Below are positions 60,023 to 64,000 of a stretch of 64,000 nt of DNA, one piece after another. The stretch covers positions 186,001 to 250,000 of the forward strand of contig NZ_BMWE01000010.1 in NCBI RefSeq assembly GCF_014651075.1. The letters run 5' to 3'. Made by a program: the position numbers and the translations under genes. This stretch comes from Streptomyces djakartensis (GTDB lineage: Bacteria; Actinomycetota; Actinomycetes; Streptomycetales; Streptomycetaceae). Each line of letters opens with the position of its first letter. Position 1 is the first letter of the stretch. The notes under the pieces are model-generated. The model searched no databases. It was not told the DNA's origin and saw only the letters and a list, made by a program, of their open reading frames with translations.

Positions 60023-60448
60023 ATGCGAGCAGTGGTGCAGAGGGTGGACGGCGCGAGCGTCGTCGTGGACGGCGAGACGGTGGGCGCGATCGAGGGCGAG
60101 GGGCTGTGCGTCCTGGTCGGCGTGACCCATGAGGACACCAAGGAGAAGGCGGCCCAGCTGGCCCGCAAGCTCTGGTCGATCCGCATGCTGCACGACGAGA
60201 AGTCCTGCAGCGACATCGACGCCCCGCTCCTGGTGATCAGCCAGTTCACCCTCTACGGAGACGCCCGCAAGGGCCGCCGCCCCACCTGGAACGCCGCCGC
60301 CCCCGGTGACGTCGCCGAACCCCTCGTCGACGAGGTGGTCGCCCAGCTGCGCTCCCTCGGGGCGACGGTGGCGACGGGCCGCTTCGGCGCGGCGATGAGG
60401 GTATCGCTGACGAACGACGGCCCGTTCACCGTGCAGATCGAAATCTGA
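60023..60448 (+). CDS. dtd: D-aminoacyl-tRNA deacylase
   Basis: Removes D-amino acids mischarged on tRNA. The 141-residue protein has the D-Tyr-tRNA deacylase signature S-Q-F-T-L-Y-G-D near 71-78 and the N-D-G-P-F-T C-terminal motif near 132-137, the two parts of the active site. The ATG at 60023 has no ribosome site; CATGAT ending 7 nt upstream suggests a leaderless message. It converges on ygfZ. Confidence 0.94.
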   Translation: MRAVVQRVDGASVVVDGETVGAIEGEGLCVLVGVTHEDTKEKAAQLARKLWSIRMLHDEKSCSDIDAPLLVISQFTLYGDARKGRRPTWNAAAPGDVAEPLVDEVVAQLRSLGATVATGRFGAAMRVSLTNDGPFTVQIEI

Positions 60449-60487
60449 CCCGAAAGGTCTACAAGCGTCAAAGCCGTAGAACAGGCC

Positions 60488-61453
60488 TTACGGCTCGACG
60501 ACGACTTCCTGGGCGGCGGCCGTGTCCCCGGCCATCAGCGGGGCGTCCACGGCCACGTTCCGCTTCACCAGGGCCAGGGCGACCGGCCCGAGTTCGTGGT
60601 GGCGTGCGGAGGTCGTGATGAAGCCGATCTTCCGGCCGTCGGGGCCGTCGTCCGCGAGCCGGAGCTCGGTGCCGGCGGCCGGCAGGTGGACCTCGCTGCC
60701 GTCCAGGTGCAGGAAGACCAGCCGGCGCGGCGGCTTGCCCAGGTTCTGCACCCGGGCGACCGTCTCCTGCCCCCGGTAGCAGCCCTTCTGCAGGTGCACC
60801 GCCGAGCCGATCCAGCCCAGCTCGTGCGGAATCGTCCGGTGGTCGGTCTCGAAACCGAGCCGGGGCCGGTGCTGCTCGACGCGCAGCGCCTCGTAGGCCA
60901 GGATCCCGGCGGGCGGCCCCGCCTGCTCCGCGTACGTCTCCAGCTCGGCGCGCGGCAGGAACAGGTCGCGGCCGTACGGCGTCTCCCGTACGACGACGCC
61001 CTTCGGCACCTCGGCGATCGAACCGGCCGGCAGGTGCACCACCGCGGTGTCGGCCGTCCGGTCGAGAACCTCGACCCGGTAGAAGAACTTCATCGACTCC
61101 AGGTACGCGACCAGCGCGTCCTGGGTGCCCGGCTCCACATGGGCCCAGACCGTCTCGCCGTCGTCGACGAGGTACAGCGCGTGCTCGATGTGGCCGTTGG
61201 CGGAGAGGATCAGCGCCTCGGTCGCCCGGCCCGCCGGGAGCTCGCTGACGTGCTGGGTGAGCAGCAGATGCAGCCAGGCGAGCCGGTCCTCGCCGGTGAC
61301 GGTGACGACCCCCCGGTGCGAGAGGTCCACGAAGCCGGTGCCGTCGGCGAGGGCACGCTGCTCGCGGAACAGGTCGCCGTAGTGGGCGGCGACACCTTCG
61401 TCCGCGCCCTCGGCTGGGACGGCGCCGGGCAGGGTCAGCAGGGGGCTCTTCAT
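60488..61453 (-). CDS. ygfZ: YgfZ/GcvT-type folate-binding protein
   Basis: Folate-binding protein that supports iron-sulfur enzyme maturation. The 321-residue protein has the invariant motif K-G-C-Y-R-G-Q-E near 216-223 and the GcvT-like fold (F-V-D-L-S-H-R-G near 41-48). It follows nur with a 10-bp gap on the same strand, so the two are probably co-transcribed. Confidence 0.92.
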   Translation of the reverse strand: MKSPLLTLPGAVPAEGADEGVAAHYGDLFREQRALADGTGFVDLSHRGVVTVTGEDRLAWLHLLLTQHVSELPAGRATEALILSANGHIEHALYLVDDGETVWAHVEPGTQDALVAYLESMKFFYRVEVLDRTADTAVVHLPAGSIAEVPKGVVVRETPYGRDLFLPRAELETYAEQAGPPAGILAYEALRVEQHRPRLGFETDHRTIPHELGWIGSAVHLQKGCYRGQETVARVQNLGKPPRRLVFLHLDGSEVHLPAAGTELRLADDGPDGRKIGFITTSARHHELGPVALALVKRNVAVDAPLMAGDTAAAQEVVVEP

Positions 61454-61463
61454 ATCCCTAAGC

Positions 61464-61901
61464 CTACGACTCGGTAGTTGAAGCCTTGAGCGTGCAGTCC
61501 TCGCACCGGCCGAAGATCGCGAAGTGCTTCATGTCGGTGTCGAACCCGAACGTCTGCCGCAGCTTGGCGGTGAACTCCGCGGCCACGGAGACGTCCGCCT
61601 CGATGACGTTCTGGCAGTCACGGCACACCAGGTGCAGGTGGTGGTGCCGGTCCGCGAGGTGGTACGTCGGCGCCCCGTGCCCCAGGTGCGCGTGGCTGAC
61701 CAGCCCGAGCTCCTCCAGGAGCTCCAGCGTCCGGTACACCGTGGAAATGTTGACCCCCGACGCCGTCTTCCTCACTTCCGCGAGAATGTCGTCGGGGGTC
61801 GCGTGCTCCAGGGTGTCCACGGCTTCGAGCACGAGTTGCCGCTGCGGGGTCAGCCGGTAGCCGCGCTGCCGCAGATCGCTCTTCCAGTCGGTGCTCACCA
61901 C
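61464..61901 (-). CDS. nur: Fur-family regulator Nur (nickel uptake regulator)
   Basis: Fur-family repressor of 145 residues. Features: winged helix (about 1-80, with S-G-V-N-I-S-T-V-Y-R-T-L), the His cluster H-L-A-D-R-H-H-H-L-H-L near 80-91, and the C-x-x-C pairs C-R-D-C and C-E-D-C. The overall sequence, from V-S-T-D-W-K-S-D-L-R-Q-R-G-Y to the C-terminus, matches S. coelicolor Nur, which responds to nickel and controls nickel uptake and superoxide dismutases. The start is GTG at 61901 or 61898. TAGACT ends 7 nt before it with no ribosome site, so the message is probably leaderless. Confidence 0.88.
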   Translation of the reverse strand: MVSTDWKSDLRQRGYRLTPQRQLVLEAVDTLEHATPDDILAEVRKTASGVNISTVYRTLELLEELGLVSHAHLGHGAPTYHLADRHHHLHLVCRDCQNVIEADVSVAAEFTAKLRQTFGFDTDMKHFAIFGRCEDCTLKASTTES

Positions 61902-61931
61902 GGCGTCCAGTCTAGGCCGATGCGGGCCGGG

Positions 61932-62073
61932 TCACGGCTCGGCCGACAGAACACCGTTCATCTGGGCGTCGGCGAGCTCGCTGCGGTATTCGCGGGTCGC
62001 GCGGGCGATCTCGGTGTGTGCCTGGATCTTGTCGTCGAGGGCGGCGAGCGTGGCGCCGATCGCCGCCAGCTGA
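61932..62073 (-). other. Start-less coding-like helical fragment
   Basis: One frame reads as a plausible helix of about 47 residues (A-A-I-G-A-T-L-A-A-L-D-D-K-I-Q, then A-R-A-T-R-E-Y-R-S-E-L) ending in a stop at 61932. No ATG, GTG or TTG start is available after the terminator at 62074-62102. It may be the end of a decayed gene or a gene with an unusual start. Confidence 0.35.
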
Positions 62074-62102
62074 CAGGGCCCCGCGGCATCGGCGGGGCCC
62101 TG
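62074..62102 (-). terminator. Terminator after the nitrobindin-like gene
   Basis: 11-bp perfect stem CAGGGCCCCGC / GCGGGGCCCTG with a 7-nt loop, 18 bp beyond the stop codon. Confidence 0.8.
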
Positions 62103-62119
62103 AAGAGCGCGGGCGGGGA

Positions 62120-62695
62120 CTACTTGAAGAAGGCGATGCCGTCGTCCGGCATGTCGTCGGGCAGGGCCTTGGCCCAGCGCTCGACCTCCTCCGGCGTCAC
62201 GACCTTCTTCAGGTGGGCCGACATGTAGGGGCGCAGCTCGACCTCGGGGGTCTGCTTCTCGCCGACCCACATCAGGTCGCTCTTGACGTAGCCGTACAGC
62301 CGCTTGCCGCCGCTGTAGGGCTGGGACGCGGCCGTCCGGGCCACGGCGTCCGTCACCAGGTCGATCTGCGGCTTCTGGTCGGCCAGCTCGCCGTACCAGA
62401 TCTCGATGACGCCGTCGTCGCGGGTCATCGTCACCTCGACCTTGCGGTCGGCGTCGATGCGCCAGAAGCCGTGCTCGGACTCCAGCGGCCGGACCTTGTT
62501 GCCGTCCTTGTCCAGCACCCAGGAGTGGGAGTGGTACTCAAGGAAGTCCCGGCCGTCGTGGGTGAAGGTGACCTCCTGGCCGAAGTTGCACTTCTCGGAG
62601 CCGGGGAAGTCGTGCACCCCGGCGCCGGCCCAGTTGCCCAGCAGGAAGGCGAGCGGGACGAGGTCCTTGTGGAGGTCGGACGGGATCTCGATCAT
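62120..62695 (-). CDS. Nitrobindin-like (FABP/DUF1794) heme-binding protein
   Basis: Protein of 191 residues with the ten-stranded beta barrel of nitrobindins. The diagnostic G-N-W-A-G-A-G loop (G-x-W-x-G-x-G) lies near 20-26, and a barrel His occurs in the middle (E-Y-H-S-H-S-W). Family members bind ferric heme and isomerise peroxynitrite to nitrate. AGGAAG precedes the ATG at 62695. The 32-residue membrane peptide gene lies 20 bp upstream on the same strand. Confidence 0.87.
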   Translation of the reverse strand: MIEIPSDLHKDLVPLAFLLGNWAGAGVHDFPGSEKCNFGQEVTFTHDGRDFLEYHSHSWVLDKDGNKVRPLESEHGFWRIDADRKVEVTMTRDDGVIEIWYGELADQKPQIDLVTDAVARTAASQPYSGGKRLYGYVKSDLMWVGEKQTPEVELRPYMSAHLKKVVTPEEVERWAKALPDDMPDDGIAFFK

Positions 62696-62715
62696 CAGAA
62701 CTTCCTAGACGTGGG

Positions 62716-62814
62716 TCAGCGCTGGCCCTGGTACAGCTTCTTCACGGTCAGTCCGGCGAAGGCGATGACGCCGACGGCGACCAGGACCAACAGGATTTCG
62801 AAGAAAAGCTCCAC
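62716..62814 (-). CDS. 32-residue membrane peptide
   Basis: Very short protein: one hydrophobic helix of about 20 residues (F-F-E-I-L-L-V-L-V-A-V-G-V-I-A) followed by a basic tail K-K-L-Y-Q-G-Q-R. GTG at 62814 with AAGGAGC 6 nt upstream is a well-formed start. It sits 20 bp ahead of the nitrobindin-like gene and may be co-transcribed with it. The function is unknown. Confidence 0.7.
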   Translation of the reverse strand: MELFFEILLVLVAVGVIAFAGLTVKKLYQGQR

Positions 62815-62898
62815 GGGGTGCTCCTTGAGCGGGGTGCGGATGTGTGCGCAGGGCCTGGCCCAGCTTACGCGGACCCCTTCGGCACTACGATTCCGGCT

Positions 62899-63261
62899 AT
62901 GGCGAAGAAGCTGGTGATCAAGGTGACGGCGGGGGCCGACGCCCCCGAGCGGTGCTCGCAGGCGTTCACGGTGGCGGCGGTGGCGGTCGCCAGCGGCGTG
63001 GACGTCTCCCTGTGGCTGACCGGTGAGTCGTCCTGGTTCGCGCTGCCCGGCCGGGCAGCCGAGTTCGAACTGCCGCACGCGGCCCCGCTTCCCGACCTGC
63101 TGGACTCGGTCCTGGCGGCCGGCCGCATCACCCTGTGCACCCAGTGCGCGGCCCGCCGCGAGATCACGGAGAAGGACGTCATCGACGGCGTCCGCATCGC
63201 CGGTGCGCAGGTCTTCGTCCAGGAGGCGCTGGCGGACGGGACACAGGCGCTCGTCTACTGA
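62899..63261 (+). CDS. DsrE-family protein
   Basis: Protein of 120 residues with the DsrE/YchN fold: an N-terminal A-K-K-L-V-I-K-V-T strand, a helix with E-R-C-S-Q-A-F, and a C-terminal C-T-Q-C-A-A-R-R segment near 81-88. DsrE proteins relay sulfur or bind small ligands. TACGAT ending 8 nt before the ATG at 62899, with no ribosome site, points to a leaderless message. Its 3' end overlaps the convergent VOC gene by 7 bp. Confidence 0.85.
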   Translation: MAKKLVIKVTAGADAPERCSQAFTVAAVAVASGVDVSLWLTGESSWFALPGRAAEFELPHAAPLPDLLDSVLAAGRITLCTQCAARREITEKDVIDGVRIAGAQVFVQEALADGTQALVY

Positions 63262-63632
63262 GACGTCCCCGTGTAAAGGCAGAAGGGGTGCCCCGCCGGG
63301 TCCAGCAGCACCCGCACGCCGGCCTGAGGCTGGAACTCGGCGAGACGCGCACCCTCCGCGATGGCACGGGCCGTCTCCGCGGCCAGGTCGTCGACCTCGA
63401 TGTCCAGGTGGACCATCATCCGCTGCCGGTCCGCACGGCTCGGCCAGACGGGCGGCAGATAGGCGGGCTCGGTCTGGAAGGACAGCCCCGTGCCGCCGTC
63501 GGGCGGGCGGATGTGCACCCAGTCAGGGCCGTCCTCGTCCCGCCACACACGCCAGCCGGGCAGCAGCCGCAGATAGAAGGCGGCCAGCTCCCGGGCGTCG
63601 GGTGCGTCCAGAACCGCCGCTGTCAGCCTCAT
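63255..63632 (-). CDS. VOC-family (glyoxalase-like) protein
   Basis: Protein of 125 residues: V-L-D-A-P-D-A-R-E-L-A-A-F-Y at the start, V-H-L-D-I-E-V-D-D-L near 75-84 and V-L-L-D-P-A-G-H-P-F-C-L-Y near the end. It is of the same subtype as the protein at 47876-48250. The ligand is unknown. The DUF3099 gene lies 37 bp upstream on the same strand. Confidence 0.85.
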   Translation of the reverse strand: MRLTAAVLDAPDARELAAFYLRLLPGWRVWRDEDGPDWVHIRPPDGGTGLSFQTEPAYLPPVWPSRADRQRMMVHLDIEVDDLAAETARAIAEGARLAEFQPQAGVRVLLDPAGHPFCLYTGTSQ

Positions 63633-63669
63633 GGGGCCCGGATACCCCGCGGACGAAAGGACGCGACGC

Positions 63670-63930
63670 TCACCGCGGCCGCTTCTTGCCGTCCAGTTCG
63701 TCCCACCACTCGTCGGACTGCGGATCCCCGGACGGGTCGTCCCACCAGCGGTCCTCCGGCCCCCGCCGGTTGGCGACCATCGCCGCGACGGGCGGGATGA
63801 CCATGGCGACGACACACATCCCCACCGCCACCGGGACCGACCACAGCCGCACGACACCCCACGCCAGGACGAACAGCGCGATGCAGCAGCCCATCATCAC
63901 GAAGTAGCTCCGCCGCCGCCGTGCGTACAT
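63670..63930 (-). CDS. DUF3099 membrane protein
   Basis: Protein of 86 residues with a basic M-Y-A-R-R-R-R-S-Y-F start and two transmembrane helices (about 9-25 and 33-53). An acidic W-D-E-L-D-G-K type tail follows (about 58-86, with W-W-D-D-P-S-G-D-P near the start). This is the DUF3099 pattern common in actinobacteria. The function is unknown. The ATG at 63930 fits the family length better than an in-frame start 17 codons earlier. Confidence 0.82.
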   Translation of the reverse strand: MYARRRRSYFVMMGCCIALFVLAWGVVRLWSVPVAVGMCVVAMVIPPVAAMVANRRGPEDRWWDDPSGDPQSDEWWDELDGKKRPR

Positions 63931-63959
63931 ACGTCCAGCGTAGGTCCGGGAACGGCGAA

Positions 63960-63998
63960 GGGCCGCACCCCAGGCGTCCAACCCGGGGGGTGCGGCCC
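63960..63998 (-). terminator. Hairpin at the right edge
   Basis: 12-bp perfect stem GGGCCGCACCCC / GGGGTGCGGCCC with a 15-nt loop, presumably the terminator of a gene beyond the window. Confidence 0.75.
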
Positions 63999-64000
63999 CT

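Overview
The window is about 64 kb of very GC-rich chromosomal DNA from a Streptomyces (or a very close relative). The evidence is the codon usage, abundant GTG starts, TTA codons confined to a few genes, and a set of markers typical of the genus: PhoR-PhoP-PhoU, MshA of mycothiol synthesis, CarD, the c-di-GMP-responsive anti-sigma factor RsiG, a Nur-type nickel regulator and several SpoIIE-type phosphatases. No tRNA, rRNA, CRISPR array, integrase or insertion sequence was recognised.

Left core block (1-30.6 kb): rlmB, cysS, ispF/ispD and carD on the minus strand; a lipoprotein; phoR-phoP divergent from phoU with a PHO box between them; a tiny Cys-rich peptide next to a DUF4242 nickel-binding-type protein; an MFS transporter; gpmA; a Tat-exported flavoprotein; two divergent SpoIIE phosphatases; a short patch of small metabolic and regulatory genes with a decayed AraC gene; YbjN-mshA; a methyltransferase; an NlpC/P60 hydrolase; a receiver-SpoIIE protein; and an actinobacterial trio (HTH regulator, HBHA-like protein, DUF2516).

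Accessory block (about 30.7-57 kb): a phenazine biosynthetic cluster at 31.1-44.2 kb. It carries phzC, phzD, phzE, a small YdhR-like gene, phzG, a phzH-like amidotransferase, phzB, a VOC protein, DUF4186, a methyltransferase, DUF488, an asparaginase-like protein and phzF, all on the plus strand and with tight translational coupling from phzC to phzG. Catalytic residues of PhzB, PhzD and PhzF are visible, so a phenazine mono- or dicarboxylic acid core is predicted, with possible amidation and methylation. In-frame TTA codons in phzC, phzD and the YdhR-like gene predict bldA-dependent expression. No exporter or dedicated regulator lies inside the cluster. It is followed by a second-type rarA, ridA, a WYL regulator, a small secreted protein, two VOC/DUF genes, a methyltransferase pseudogene, a TetR-SGNH hydrolase pair, a HelD-like helicase with a TetR gene, and a module of two HAD phosphatases, an APH-like kinase and a GntR regulator with a dense array of AGTTG half-sites.

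Right core block (58-64 kb): a 62-residue membrane protein, an internally deleted Eis-type acetyltransferase pseudogene, rsiG, dtd, ygfZ, nur, a nitrobindin-like protein, a 32-residue membrane peptide, a DsrE protein, a VOC protein and a DUF3099 protein. Core genes on both sides suggest that the phenazine and neighbouring genes are an insertion or variable segment in an otherwise conserved backbone. This is inferred from gene types, because no comparison could be run.
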